Source: Romanomermis culicivorax
Lineage: Eukaryota; Nematoda; Enoplea; Mermithida; Mermithidae
DNA: 64,000 nucleotides
Direction of reading: 5' to 3'
NCBI GenBank assembly: GCA_963922205.1
Contig: CAWUHX010000042.1
Coordinates: 868,001-932,000 of the forward strand
Shown here: piece by piece, positions 22,701-34,336 of the stretch
Numbering within the stretch: position 1 is the first letter of the stretch
Layout: the number at the start of each line of letters is the position of its first letter
The notes under the pieces: model-generated
What the model was told of the DNA's origin: nothing
The model's database searches: none
The model's input: only the letters and a program-made list of their open reading frames with translations
Position numbers and translations under genes: made by a program

Positions 22701-23361
22701 AATAAATTGAAAATAGGGTAGAAACAGAAAGGGATATAAATCTTGAAATTGAAAAAAAAGATGTAAAGATTCAAATTGAGGAAAATTTTCAACAATATGG
22801 AAAAAAATTATTTCCCTATCTATAAGCATCCAAATTTTTCAGGAATGGATCGACGCCCAGAAAGTTTATCCCACTAAATTGTACAGAGAATTCTTCATTT
22901 CCCTACTGGAGATGCAAAAGCCCCAAATCAAAATGAACATCGAAGTTGACCGATCAACCGTCGATCGTTCATCAGAAAATGCCATTATTCAATTCGATAT
23001 TTCTGTGATCAATTATAGCAAACTGACCATGGTTAGTTTGAAATACGGTCTCATGCAAATTATACGCTCCAGCATCAAAGGTCGACAAACAGTGGAAAAA
23101 ATTATTCTGAAAGAATACGAAAATAACTCCTTTGAACTTTTCCCGAATAAAAAATGGATTTGTAAGAGGAAATTTGATTTTTCGGCCGAAGGCGAAGATC
23201 GAAAATTTGAAGTCTCAAATTTGCAAGAAAGTTTACCATCGTCTTTCATTTTCAAATCTTCCAAATTTTCTTGCGACGTTTCGTATTTTATTTTCGCCCT
23301 TTTGATACCGCCCAATTTTGGTCGAACTTGCGAACTTTATTTGCCGTTGAAATTACTGTAG
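19706..23361 (+). CDS. Arrestin-domain-containing protein (3 exons)
   Basis: Exons 19706-19927, 21441-21794 and 22843-23361 join in phase 0 at GT-AG boundaries to give 364 residues, normal for the ARRDC/alpha-arrestin family. Exon 1 holds the first strands of the N-terminal arrestin fold (LEIRLDQKDVRCGSKVIGSL). Exon 2 holds its core (ETHLYEKIILY, FPFEFSMPVDCPPTYHGRYV). Exon 3 holds the C-terminal arrestin domain ending ALLIPPNFGRTCELYLPL. Such proteins are cytosolic adaptors in endocytosis and trafficking of membrane proteins. No PPxY ubiquitin-ligase motif is visible, so recruitment of Nedd4-type ligases is doubtful. The donor GTATAT of exon 2 is weak; read-through would end the protein 17 residues later at 21848. 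The first intron contains a MITE and a tRNA-like sequence. Confidence 0.8.
20071..20365. mobile_element. Hairpin MITE copy 2, with perfect short terminal inverted repeats
   Basis: It begins GCAGGGGCCGGTTTCATC and ends GATTTT-free inverted ends AATGAAGCCGGCCCCTGC, a clear terminal inverted repeat. The inner part contains the family block AGCTCCAGCTGAGCTGCAGC and a second inverted pair (CACGGCGCGGCCACGG against CCGTGCCGTG). It sits in the first intron of the arrestin-domain gene. Confidence 0.7.
20762..20833 (-). tRNA. tRNA-Thr(TGT)-like sequence, possibly a pseudogene
   Basis: On the minus strand 72 bases fold as a cloverleaf. The acceptor is GCTCGGT/ACCAAGC (one mismatch), the D stem GCGA/TCGC, the anticodon stem TCTAC/GCAGA (one mismatch) with loop CTTGTAT and anticodon TGT, and the T arm GAGGG-TTCGAGT-CCCTC is perfect. 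The T arm serves as B box. The A-box region TAGCGAAGTTGG is near consensus. Two mismatched stems suggest a decaying or tRNA-derived SINE copy rather than a main tRNA gene. It is antisense within the first intron of the arrestin-domain gene. Confidence 0.5.
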
Positions 23362-24832
23362 ATTTTGAGCTTGCTCGTGTTGTGATTTCGCTTTAGTTCA
23401 TCTATTTACCGTCGAAACTAGAAATAATATTCATATTTAAGTTATACAAATTACTTGTTCCTGTAAGCAGTCAAGATTTTTAAGGGTGTCTTTCAAAAAA
23501 TTTTGATGATATGGTTGGGAATTTGGATCTTTCATAAGCAATTTAAGTAAGATTTCCGTGAATATACGACAATAGCCAATAGCACTAGTTCATTTCTCTC
23601 AACTTGTACAATAAAGCCCATTTCTCTCAACTAGCTGACAGTGAATTCAAAACACATTCATTAACATTAGCTACCATGGTGTCACGGCCTTTCTTGAGTT
23701 TTTGGGAATTACTGTAGATTTAGGTAGCAACAGACTAAAACTAGGGTTTTTGTTATTTATTTGATAACTTACAGTAAACAAGGTGGATAAGGCGATATGT
23801 ACGAAGGCGTGACAAAGATGTGCGAGCGTGGCGCGTAGCAGTTGCACGTAAAAGGTTGACACGAATTAATTGAGAATAATGGTCGTTTTCGGGTAATGGA
23901 TGACAATTTGATAAGCAGGGATACGGCTGCTTTTGAAGCCTGAATCCCATAGAGTATATGGGCAACACAATTGCCCCAAACCAAAGCACAAATAGTTTCG
24001 AAGTCCAACGGACTATAAGATGCGAGTGAGTGAAGTCGCATAAAGAGAAAACCAAGAGAAACAGCAAGCGTAAACGCATAAAAACCAAAAAAACTGAATC
24101 TTCTCTAATTTCTGAGTCGACATCCATGTTCTTGGGGCGTGGTTCCGGAACCCCCGCTGTGCATTAGAGTACAGTAGCACCTGCTATGTGAATTAGTTTC
24201 TAAATTGTCAGAGGGTTCAAAACATATGAACCCATTTTTGTATTTTGAGGAAAAGTGTTTTTTGTTTTAGAATGTGTCAACCTTTCCATTTCCTGCTGAG
24301 TAAATTACAAGTGCGAAAATGTGTGACAAAAACAAAGTACTTGAGAAATAGTCTGGTTTCCAACTAGGAACTCAGACTCTCAAAAACTATAGAGAATACT
24401 AATGGATTTCTAGTGACGAGAAAATGAGGTCGCAAAAATTTACACAAAAATTATACAAATTTTTACACTCTTTTACAATGGTCGGCTAAGCATTCATGTG
24501 TTCTTCCTCAGATTTACTGTAGTTTGGATCAACCAGAAGAATTCAAGCTATGACGTGTAATTACTGAACTTTATCCATATACTTACTATACTCCACTCAT
24601 TTTGAAATGATCGATGCAGCGAGGTCGCAGCCAAACTCCTATCCAGAATTATGGAAGGCTAGTTGAATTCTTTTAATAATTTTTTTTCCAACCACATCAA
24701 GAATATTGAATTGATTTCCTGATCTGTAGTGGGCTGTTTTTGTTGAAACTCCGATTGCTGCATCAATCATTTCATACTGAAAAGGTTTAACATCACTTTT
24801 TTCTTTTTCTTGTAAGAATGATCAAAATCGTA
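23362..24832. other. Intergenic region between arrestin-domain gene and Polinton
   Basis: The 3' UTR of the arrestin-domain gene should occupy the first part. A minus-strand ORF at 24127-23753 (124 codons) has hydrophobic then basic composition and matches no family I know. Nothing else is recognised. Confidence 0.4.
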
Positions 24833-24838
24833 AACATC

Positions 24839-25520
24839 AGTAGTAAGGCTGGCCTGTATAGGGGGTATGGTTAAGCATATCCCTATCTTTTGTGTACCCC
24901 CTATAATTTGTCATTTTTGGCGATTTATATGGGGTGTGGTAAACATATACGCTCGATTTTTTGTCGATTTATAGGGAGTATGGTTAAGCATATAGGTTCT
25001 AGAGGTACCATAATAGTAGAATTACGGTATTATTTGGATTATGGTAATAGTCGAGTTAGGGTAATAGCGGTGTTACTGTAGGTGGAAAAGGAAAATTGAT
25101 GTCAAACAAAAAAATGGAAAAAGGAAAACTAAAATGAACAAAAAATGGAAAATAAACAAAAAGAAAGCATGTATAAAAACGACTTCCTCCATGGGCAGAG
25201 GAAGTCTTTCAAAAATTTACGCTCCCAGATCCCCTTTGACAAAAGAGTGCCACCTGCAGGCATAAATATGCTCAGAGGTCCCATTCCTGAATAATCGTTC
25301 CAGTCAGTAGTTGTCAGATTAACTAAAATCTCGAAAAAGTCTATACACAACGAAATATTATTCCTACAGGTGCATGCATATAAAGTTGACTGCCTGTGAA
25401 AAAAATGACCAAAAAGGTCTTTTATAGAAACATGACCAGAAGGAGTCTGGTATAGAAAATGTGTAGAAAATTTGGAGATCTTCAAAAAATTTTTAGGTAG
25501 CAGAAGAAAAACTTTTAAAT
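24839..25520 (+). repeat. Left terminal inverted repeat of the Polinton
   Basis: This block matches the reverse complement of 55332-56042 throughout, from CCTGTATAGGGG at the tip, through repeated TATGGTAAT motifs and GACTTCCTCCATGGGCAGAG, to a common inner end GAAAAACTTTTAAAT. Confidence 0.85.
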
Positions 25521-26031
25521 ATGTGTATCTTGTGTATACATACTGATTTATACAATTGAATGTATGATTTTGTATACTGGCTGTTTTCCAAAAAAACATA
25601 AAGAGGTTAGAACGCTGAAGCCCATTTAGCTCATTAAATCAATTATAAATGCTAGAAAAGGTCAAAGGTTCTATAAAAGCTGGTAGCAAGAGATGCTTTA
25701 CCAAAACAATTAAGGTGGTGCTAATTTTTGATAGCTTTCTGGGATAACCTGGAAGCTTCAAAGAAAAATGGGTAGAAAACCAAAAAGATTCTTCCAAAAA
25801 GGCAGAAAAAACTGGAAAAGCTTTAATGAGGAAAAGGAGGTATAAATAGAAAAAATAGAAGAAGAAAAAGCATTTTTTTGATTCTTGCTCGATGACAATG
25901 ACCACTACTACAAAAATGGAGAAGATATTCATCGTGGTCATTACTGCTCTGAGGGCCACTTAGGAGGCATATGGTAGGTTGATATTAAAAATATATTTTA
26001 AATTCAAATTAATACAGATACAATTTGAATA

Positions 26032-26355
26032 TTGAAAAATATTATTACTAATTTAGGGCCATTTTTAAAGATGATCCACATCGATGCACTGACATCAACA
26101 TTTTGGGAGGAGGCATCGATCAATTTCAAAAGTTGGTGGAAAAGCCAGCAAGGGGAGTTGTATCCAGCTAGGACGAAACCCTTTTGGGGTTTCATGAAAC
26201 ACCTACACAGGATGTTCAAAAACCCCTCTCTGGACGATGCTCAATCAGCCACGCACCTGTGGAATATCCTTCCACCCATTGCGAGGGCTCAATGGATAGG
26301 GACCGACCAAAAATACATTGACCACCACGTAGCTTTAGCGCTGCTGTGTTTCTAG
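26032..26355 (+). CDS. Unrecognised 107-codon ORF inside the Polinton
   Basis: The ORF has a protein-like composition rich in Trp (INFKSWWKSQQGELYPARTK; HLWNILPPIARAQWIG) and ends at TAG near 26355. I do not recognise it as a Polinton core protein. It is on the opposite strand to the capsid remnants, between the left TIR and the split capsid gene. It may be a captured host exon, a piece of another transposon, or an element-specific small protein. No ribosome or splice context supports a start. Confidence 0.3.
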   Translation: MKNIITNLGPFLKMIHIDALTSTFWEEASINFKSWWKSQQGELYPARTKPFWGFMKHLHRMFKNPSLDDAQSATHLWNILPPIARAQWIGTDQKYIDHHVALALLCF

Positions 26356-26733
26356 TAAGTTTTGATGTTTTACTTAAAGACATAGTTTAGTTCTATAGAG
26401 TTATTTCTAATGAGAGTAAAAATTGTCATGACGTTTTACTGTAATGTTTTGAGGTAAGACATGAACAGTGTAAATTGTACTAAAACTAACTAGGGTACAG
26501 ATTTTTACTATCTAGTTACAAAAAGGCAGGTGTTAATGTGTAGTAGAAGAAATAGTAATAGAATTGCATGGTAAATAATTGGTATAACTTTCCTAAAACA
26601 TAACAAAGAACAGATGTTAATTACTGTATAATAATTTTTGTACTGTATGTGTGTATGTATACAAGTAGGTAAGTAAGTAAATCATAGGATTGTTGTTTCT
26701 AGAATATTCTAGGTTTCAATAATTTTACAAAAT

Positions 26734-26869
26734 CTATGTGCAATAAGAAAGGTTATGAAGATAAAAGAATAGTTTATCTGCATAAATATGGATTTGACAA
26801 TGCGAGGAAAATATATAGTAAGAAAGAAAAACCAATAAATAAAAAAGAGTGTTAATAATAGACTTTGCA
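26734..26869 (-). pseudogene. Downstream fragment of the split Polinton major capsid gene
   Basis: Directly beside the LTR insertion the minus strand reads AKSIINTLFY and continues to a TAG near 26734. AKSIINTLF resembles the N-x-LLHSLF segment that follows the first strand block of Polinton major capsid proteins. It continues the frame of the fragment at 39519-39810 on the other side of the inserted element. The rest of the capsid protein toward 25.5 kb is not recognisable. Confidence 0.45.
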
Positions 26870-26873
26870 CCTA

Positions 26874-27111
26874 TGTTGTAGTGTGTTTTCCGCCAATTTT
26901 CGTTGTTTTTGTCAAAGCGCGTATGAGGCCCACAGGTGGCAAGTGGAGAGAGCAACGTGGACCATCAGCAGCTGTCTTACTGTTTTGCACGTCGGTACGC
27001 ATGCACTGGTCTCTCTCAATTATTATTATTGTTGTTCATTTTTTTATATACTAGTTGTGTGCCCCGCCGGCTGCCACTATTCTCACCACTCGTCACCTCC
27101 CACCACGCAGC
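26874..27111 (+). repeat. 5' LTR
   Basis: It begins TGTTGTAGTGTGTTTTCCGC and ends at GCAGC. The first base is fixed by the CCTA target duplication. It contains the T-rich block TATTATTATTGTTGTT also found in the 3' LTR. The usual CA end is not present, so the 3' boundary could be off by a few bases. Confidence 0.8.
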
Positions 27112-27395
27112 CTTTCTTTCTCTTGCCCCAGTGCGTGGGAGTTGATCATTTATATTTCTCGCCCGTTATCATTTTGTACGTAAGTTTTTCGTTTGTTTTA
27201 TTGCATAAAATATAAAGGTAGAAAACTCTCTCCCCTTTCGACTTTACGTAATAAGGGAGACAATTAAGGAAATTAGATTTTTCCTTAATTGGTGGGATAA
27301 TTAGTGTTGGGGTTTAAGTACAAGTAATTGAGCTAATCAGGTAAATGTGGGTGTGGGAAACAAGTACATTAAGGACGCAACCTCGGAATCCCAAT

Positions 27396-27491
27396 CCTGC
27401 CCGCGACACTTCAGCACCCGACCCCAAATACAAATACAACACTCCTGCCTGCGACACTTCAGCGCCCGACCCCAAATACAAATACAACACT
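27396..27491 (+). repeat. Two exact-length 48-bp direct repeats in the leader
   Basis: A 48-base unit ending CCAAATACAAATACAACACT is repeated head to tail at 27396-27443 and 27444-27491 with two differences. It lies in the leader about 140 bases before the gag ATG. Confidence 0.75.
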
Positions 27492-27628
27492 GGTGACCAC
27501 TTGGATTGTATGCTTTATTTCCCCCCCCCCATTGCGTTGCATCCGAAAACGCCAAAAATTTCCAAAATTCGACCCCGCCGCAGTTGTGCCCAAGGTTACA
27601 AAAAGGTTACTATACCCTACCAAAAAAG

Positions 27629-29837
27629 ATGCCAAAAGTAAGCCATACGCCACCGGATTTCCCACGTCTACCATCATGGTCTAGTTCCCCGAATGCCCCC
27701 ACAGCCGCAGGTCGCACCCTGAGTTTTGATCAAATGTTACTGCCGCAACCATCGAATATTGCGCAATCAACAGTGGTACCCACGGTAAGCCTCCTGCCCC
27801 ATAATCCGCCCTTGTCTACTTTCAGTACCCCTGCATTGGACGGGACAACACAACCGCAAGCACCGCTCATTCCCGCCACCGCGGCAACAGCCAATTCACA
27901 ACCCCCGCCATTTCTAAATCAAAACCCTCTCATTGCCGCCATCATTTGTCCTAACGCGCCGGCCGTATCACAAATACCGCCGCCAAGCACCGCCGCCCAA
28001 AGTAGCAATGATCAAACCGTCGCCAGAACGGACTGTTCTGAATCCTTCATCAATATTGATCCACCGCAGGCCCCAGCCGCCACCCGCGCTCCAACAAACA
28101 ATCACGGCAGCAGCCTAGCAATCGCAAATGCAAACGAAGTTCATAATTTTCGAATCGAAGCACACGATGCGTTGGATCAACTCAGTACCACCGCCGCACG
28201 CATAACCAACAATGTCCCTAAGGTACAAACGATTGATCCAATTAACGGCGCCATTTCCGATCAATTTCAAGCCCAGCAACTACACATCCAACGTGAAATC
28301 CAAGAACAAACCAAAGCTACAAACGCGCGCTTCACCGCCCTCACAGAACAAATGCTACAGTTGATCTCCACAACCGCCGCCGCAACTAACGCGCGCAATC
28401 TGCCCACACCAAGACCACTGCCAGTGTCCTCACGGTTTCACGGGGAGGAAACACGAGATATTTACATTCCAAATGAAACCCTCCGTGAAACAAAGTCTTT
28501 GGCTGACTGCCTAACCAAGTCAAACCTAAAGCGCTGTCGACGGATACCCTGTACAATAACGAATTTTCCCGCACGGCACGCGGAGACGAAGAATTACCCC
28601 CCTCAGCGCCTGAAAGACGCCAACCGCCGGCGGCAAACCATTTCGGCTTCTCTGATTACCGCCCGGACGATTATTATGACCACCCGCAGCCTCGGTATGA
28701 AATGCTGCATGCATCTCATCGCGAAGAAGATAACCGCATCAAAACAATTGTCGATAATATGCATCCATTGATTATTGATGGCGCCGCAATGAATAAACGT
28801 CTATTACGCTTCTTCATCCGCCTGGAAAACGAGTTGGGCTAGGACGCCTCCAACCACGTAAAGATGAGCGCACTACGCCGACTTACCCGCGATACGCCGA
28901 GTGATATGATCCAAGACATGACACGTTACGAAGACGCCAAAAATCTGCTCATGCTCCAATTAGCACCAGATTGCAATCAAATGACTCTCAAATGCGAGCT
29001 CGCGTCAATCACCCCTAAGTCGGAGAGGAGCCCGCCACGTTTTTAAGTAAGGTAATGACTTATGTACAATTATTGTATCAGCATGAAGACCAAACCTTTC
29101 GGCACAAACAAGTAATTGACACTTTTTTGACAAAAATGCCTGTTTTCTATCAACTGACAATTGGCGAACAAGCGAAAAGTTTCACGAACGTCCAACAATT
29201 GGCCAACGCCATAGCTAAAGCCCGTAGTGTCCTCAATGCAACCAAAGCCGAAATTGGCACTGTGGAAAGACCTATCCTCGTGAACCAAGCCGATCCCAAA
29301 GTACAACCGCCGAAGTCTCCGCAGCCTTTTGACCGCCATTTCGAACGCCGCCCCAGCATGGACCGCGCTCAAAACCGCTATCGTGAGTGCTCTCTTTCCA
29401 CTGACCGCCGGCCCCAAAATTCAGTACTGCTGCCTACTAAATTCGTCTCTTTCCAACCGCAAGTGCTCAAACAACCCCCGCAACAGCCACCGCGCACGGA
29501 AGTGCTTTTAGAACAATTAATTCAAAGATACGATCACGACTACGTAGAACAAAAATCTCGCCTATGTCCAGTGGAAATTTTACCCCCCCAATCGACAACA
29601 AAGTCCACACCATCAATCTCAAAACAGAGAATAATACGCAAATCGTTTGATCGATCCGCCAGCCGAGACCGCACATGCACAACGCAACCTACTGGTCTTT
29701 GGTGCGATGCTCACAAATCCCGCACCCACAACACCGATGATTGGGTCTGGCTCAAGCGGCAGAATGCTCAGCAACTAACCCGACAAGAGCCCAACCGACC
29801 AACCTACACCGCCCATCCAATGCAAGCTGACTTTTGA
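27629..29837 (+). pseudogene. gag of the nested LTR element (frameshifted)
   Basis: The likely start is ATG 27629 ([17 protein letters not shown]). The first ~280 codons are Pro/Ala/Thr/Gln-rich. After a shift near 28480 another frame reads like a capsid ([39 protein letters not shown]) to about 29045, with an in-frame TAG at about 28841. The part from 29055 to 29837 continues with capsid-like helices ([19 protein letters not shown]) and a basic tail. No clear CCHC knuckle is visible. Gag would form the particle. The shifts make this copy non-functional. Confidence 0.65.
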
Positions 29838-30022
29838 ACCAATTTGAACGATATTCGTGGCCAACGCGATTGGAGACCCCGCCGTGGAGCACCATCCCAA
29901 AGAGGCACACACTACGCCTGTGGCGCGCGAAATTATTTTTATGAAGATAACTCTATACAGCATCCAAATGATTTTGTTCAATATACCTACGCCGTCTACC
30001 CGAACCATCAATTCCCGGTGCC

Positions 30023-30901
30023 ATGGGAACAACATATTCACTACAAGGCCGTGCCGGCTCCATACATTACAACACCTACAGATTCGTCGGGCGCCAGTTC
30101 TCAGTCCTCCGAGCTGATACTAGCCCTACCCGCGCTCCTACCACCGCATCAACGCCCGCCCTCGAAACACGCATCATCAATCAATCGACTTCCGCTGCCA
30201 ACATGGTCATCCCCTCCAAAGAAATAGCTTCCACCGCACTGATTGTCAGCCCCGGCATAGTCTGTTGGAACGCAACTGGACGCGCTTTTCAAGACCCCTG
30301 CCACATTCGCTCGTCCGTTTGTCAAATCAATAACCTCAGGCCATCCTCAAAGACCTTTGTTCGCAAATACGCCTCTACCAGAGCTTTCCAAATTCCAATC
30401 AAACTCGGAGCTGTTAAAGCACATGCGCTTATCGACACCGGTGCCCAACGCTCCGTATTGTCCTCAGGATTAGTCAAACGCGCTTTGGACAAGCAATCGC
30501 TCCAACTCCGGATTTGCGGAAAAATCAAAGTCGCCGATGGCGCTGTTGTCAACACTCATGGCCCAGTACTCATTACAATGGAATCCGCGTTTGGTGAACA
30601 CATGATCAAGTGCATAATTCTCGATGACGATGGAAACGACCAATGTATCATCGGCACCGATTTTCTCGCGCACCCTGATATCCACACCATTTTGAATTTC
30701 AAAGATAATTACATAGAAATACAAGACGTAAAGCTGCCGCTCAAAGTAATTGCCTCAGTCCGCCCCGGCGGCTGGAGGTTACCGAGCTGGCCGAACCAAT
30801 TTTCCTCATCTCCCAAGTATCCATTTCAATTTCGCTGCATTGCCAAACAAGGGTCAAAAGTGCCGTATTCCCCACCACATCGGCAACAATTCCGGACGTG
30901 A
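30023..30901 (+). pseudogene. Aspartic protease region of the nested LTR element
   Basis: The motif AHALIDTGAQRSVLSSGL (DTG) is followed about 70 residues later by QCIIGTDFLAHPDIHT, the two landmarks of a retropepsin. Between them is KVADGAVVNTHGPV, the flap region. It lies in its usual place between gag and RT. The ORF ends at TGA 30899-30901 and the following RT is in another frame, so either a shift or decay separates them. Confidence 0.75.
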
Positions 30902-31163
30902 TCTTGCAACCACTAGCCTTAAACAGTGTAGCTGCGGAGCTTCCAGTTGAAACCGCAGTCGTCAACATTACCAACAGTCATTGTCCGTTACTCTTCATCA
31001 ATAATACGCCAAATAGCATCAAACTCCAACCAAACGAGCTCATCGTGATGGCAAAACACACGCCAGAGTATTCCGAATCCCACGTCAATTGCCAGATAGC
31101 AACCGCTGCCGCTGACCGCGATTTGACTGACCACGAGCCCGCAGCACTCGATAAATTGTTCCC

Positions 31164-32078
31164 TTGTCACATGGCGCAACAAAAGCTGGAGTTGGCCCTG
31201 AACAAGATGACCAAAAAAACGTCTCCGCCGCTCAAAAAGCAAAAGCCCTTAACATGCTTCGACATAACCGAGACGTTTTCAGCTTGCCCGGCGACAAACC
31301 AACTATTACTAGCGAGTTGACCGTCAGTATTGACACTGGCACCACAAAGCCCGTATCCCGCCATTATTACCGCGCTGCGATGGAGCAAAGACCAATAGTA
31401 CGCTGTCACATCCAAGAAATGCTCCACAATGACTTCATCGAACAATCACGCTCGCCCTGGGCTGCGCCCCTATTCCTTGTAAAGAAGAAAGATGGATCTT
31501 GGCGACCCATTGTCGACTACCAGGGAATAAACAACGTCACACCCAGCGACAAGTTCCCAATCCCGCGCATTGACGATTACTTGGACGCCATGGGACAAGC
31601 AAAATTTTTCACTACGCTCGATCTCAAAGCAGGGTACTGGCAGGTACTCCTCGACGCCGACTCCTGGGATAAAACAACCTTCATCTGCCAAGAAGGCTTG
31701 TTTCGATTCAAAGTTTCGCCGTTCAGCTTCAAAAACGCGCCCGCCGAATTCCAACGCCTAATGGAACCAATTCTTCGACCATATATTTGGAAGATTTGCC
31801 TCTTTTACATCGACGATATTATCATCTTTTCGAATTCGTTTGATGAACATCTGGAGCATCTGCAAATCATTTTCAATGCCCTCCGCGCAGCCAACCTCAC
31901 GCTTCCGCCCGACAAATGCGAATTCCTGCCGCCGCAAGTCAAATTCTTGGGACATCTTCTTAGCGCCCGCGGAATTGCAGCCAATCTGGAGAAAGTCAAA
32001 GCTATCGCCGATTATGAATTCCCGAAGACCAAAAAAGGTATGCAAAGTTTTCTAGGTCTAGTCCAATGGTGCAAGTGA
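31164..32078 (+). pseudogene. Reverse transcriptase of the nested LTR element
   Basis: Ty3/gypsy RT motifs appear in order: [19 protein letters not shown], then [20 protein letters not shown], the first catalytic Asp in [15 protein letters not shown], then [19 protein letters not shown] and the active site [10 protein letters not shown]. The thumb follows ([17 protein letters not shown]). Catalytic Asp residues are intact. The frame ends at TGA 32076-32078 and continues in the same frame into RNase H; the family has a basic residue there (CK[stop]FIPNLA), so the stop is probably a decayed Arg codon. Confidence 0.88.
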
Positions 32079-32540
32079 TTCATCCCAAACTTGGCAACAT
32101 TGTCCAGTCCTTTGTACGGACTCCTACGAAAAGACGCCCAATATATTGCCACGGACGAACACCACGCCGCGTTCCAAGGTATCAAAACAGCCCTCACGTC
32201 ATCACCTTTCCTTCACTACCCAGTCTACGATGGAAAAGTTCAATTCGTTATTCAAACTGACGCCAGTACGACGGCCATTGGAGCAATTTTGTATCAGGAA
32301 AATGGTAATGATCAATGGGTCATAGCCTACAATAGCCGAGTACTCACCGATGCCAAAACCCACTACAGTACAACTGAGCGTGAATGCCTCGCCATTGTCT
32401 ATGGCTTCCGGATGTACCCCCACTATGTGTATGGCCAAAAAGTTATTGTCAGCACCGACCACAAGCCCCTTGAATGGCTCAAAGATGAAAAACACCAAAA
32501 TTCGCGCCTCCAACGTTTGGCGATTAACCTCCAAGATTAG
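32079..32540 (+). pseudogene. RNase H of the nested LTR element
   Basis: The region reads FIPNLATLSSPLYGLLRKD (connection) and then the RNase H-like fold: FVIQTDASTTAIGAILYQE with the first catalytic Asp, YSTTERECLAIVYGFRMYPH with the Glu, and VIVSTDHKPLEWLKDEKH with the second Asp. It ends at TAG 32538-32540, after which the same frame continues [20 protein letters not shown], the usual post-RNase H linker. The TAG is therefore a decay mutation inside the polyprotein. Confidence 0.85.
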
Positions 32541-34017
32541 GATTATAAGGTTGAATATGTTAAAGGTAAAGACAATGCCTGCGCCAATTTTTTGTCCAGA
32601 AAAGATGACCGAGACAAAACACCAATCCCGAACACCGAAAGATTTTCCGCAAAGATTTTCCGTAAGAATTTTCACCCTGCTGGTGCAACTGCGGCCGCCG
32701 ACTTAACAGTACCCGATATACTCCCAGCAGAGGCTCAACCGACCACGGAAGTTGACGTGGAAATCAAGGCCGTCACGCATGCAATGACAAAAAAGACCAT
32801 CAGTCAACCCACACTCTCCAATTTAATGCCAGTGACTGCCGACCATGGACCGCCTCCGGCCGAAGCCATAACGATCGCCTCTCACGAAGAAGTTTTAAAA
32901 GCTCAAGCCGCGGATCATGCCATTTCAAAAATCATTGCCACCCTCCAAACGGACAACGCTGTGAAACATCCACCAGTTTTCTTCACAGAAGATGGGCTCT
33001 TATATCCCCAGATCAAAGATAATCGCCAATTGGTCGTCCCACCATCTATGGTCGACCAAACCCTTCACCAATTCCACGGCGTGAAAATCTTGAACCACCA
33101 AGGATCTAACTGCACGCTAACAGCGATTAAAGCTCATTTTTGGTGGCCCCGCATGGAGGAAAACGTTCAAGATTGGATCAAAACTTACAAGATTTGTCAA
33201 CTAACAACGCCGCAAACATCACCGCCCCGCCACTGTTGCCGATTCAACCAAAACACCCTTTTGAGATCGTGGCAACTGATATTGTCAATTTTTCACCGGT
33301 AGGTGAGAAACGCCCATACCTTATTGTTTTTCAGGATTATTTTACCAAGTTTCTGTCCGCACATCCGATACCGGACCAAAAAGCCTCGAATATCGTGGAA
33401 TGCTTCATCAACAACGTTGTCCTTACGCACGGTAGCCCGCTTATCCCCCTTTCCGATCAAGGTGGATGCTTTACATCGAAGCTTATGCTAGATATTTGCG
33501 AGCTACTCAAGATAGGAAAGGTTAAAATGACAGCATACCACCCCCAGTGCAACGGAATGGTCGAATGTTTCAATCAAACATTGATCGCCCAACTAAAAAA
33601 ATACACCCCCGACGACCCTGACAACTGGGAGCGCTACTTACCATACGCCGTATTCGCTTGCAACGCTACGCCGCATACAGCTACACGCCACTCACCCTTC
33701 AGCTTATTACGAGGTTATGAGCCGCGCATCGCCTTTGACTACGACTGCACCCGCTGACTCACATTGCCATTGAATTACGACGCTTATCAGCATATCCATT
33801 CAAAATGCATGAAAAGATAAAAGCTAACCTCGATGCAGCAGCCACAGTCAGCAAAGAATATTTTGACCGAAAAGCCCGAAAACGTGACTTCGCCGTCAAC
33901 GACCTTGTTCTTTTGACCAATACACACAAGGCTAACAAAATCCAACCCGACTTCATTGAACCCTTTCTTATCACGGACGCATCTCGTGCAGCTGAAAACG
34001 TTGACGTTCTTGTTTAA
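32541..34017 (+). pseudogene. Integrase of the nested LTR element
   Basis: The N-terminal zinc region [20 protein letters not shown] ... [15 protein letters not shown] is present but its final CxxC is reduced (TYKICQ). A one-base shift near 33200 separates it from the core in another frame. The DDE residues are seen in [18 protein letters not shown] and [10 protein letters not shown]. The C-terminal part FAVNDLVLLTNTHKANKIQP ... EPFLITD matches the GPY/F-type DNA-binding module. Integrase inserts the cDNA. The shift, and a TGA at about 33755, disable it. Confidence 0.82.
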
Positions 34018-34336
34018 GAAAACTGAAAACGCTCTTGTTTAAGAAAACAACGTTAAACGTTTGATCCGCGCTGCCCATTTGGAATCGTGGCACATCTCCA
34101 TGTACACCCGACCTCCAAACGTGTTGCCTCCGCCGATTTTCCTTTCACCCGGAAGTTTGGGGCAGGCCTAGGCCGCCCAACCCACACCAAACTTCCGTGG
34201 CTATACTCTTATCAGTTTCGACACCGAATCGATCATGGCCGCAAACATGAAACAGTTCCAATTTACCGTGCCTATGCCAGCTGACTCTACGGCATCTAGC
34301 TACCCATGATACGTTCAACTTGCGTACCCGAACGGC

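Noticed and set aside
23753-24127. Minus-strand ORF of 124 codons
   Set aside because: Composition changes from hydrophobic to basic without recognisable family; likely chance.
30023-32540. Overlapping minus-strand ORFs across the nested element's protease, RT and RNase H
   Set aside because: They are shadows; the plus strand carries DTG, YIDD and RNase H motifs.
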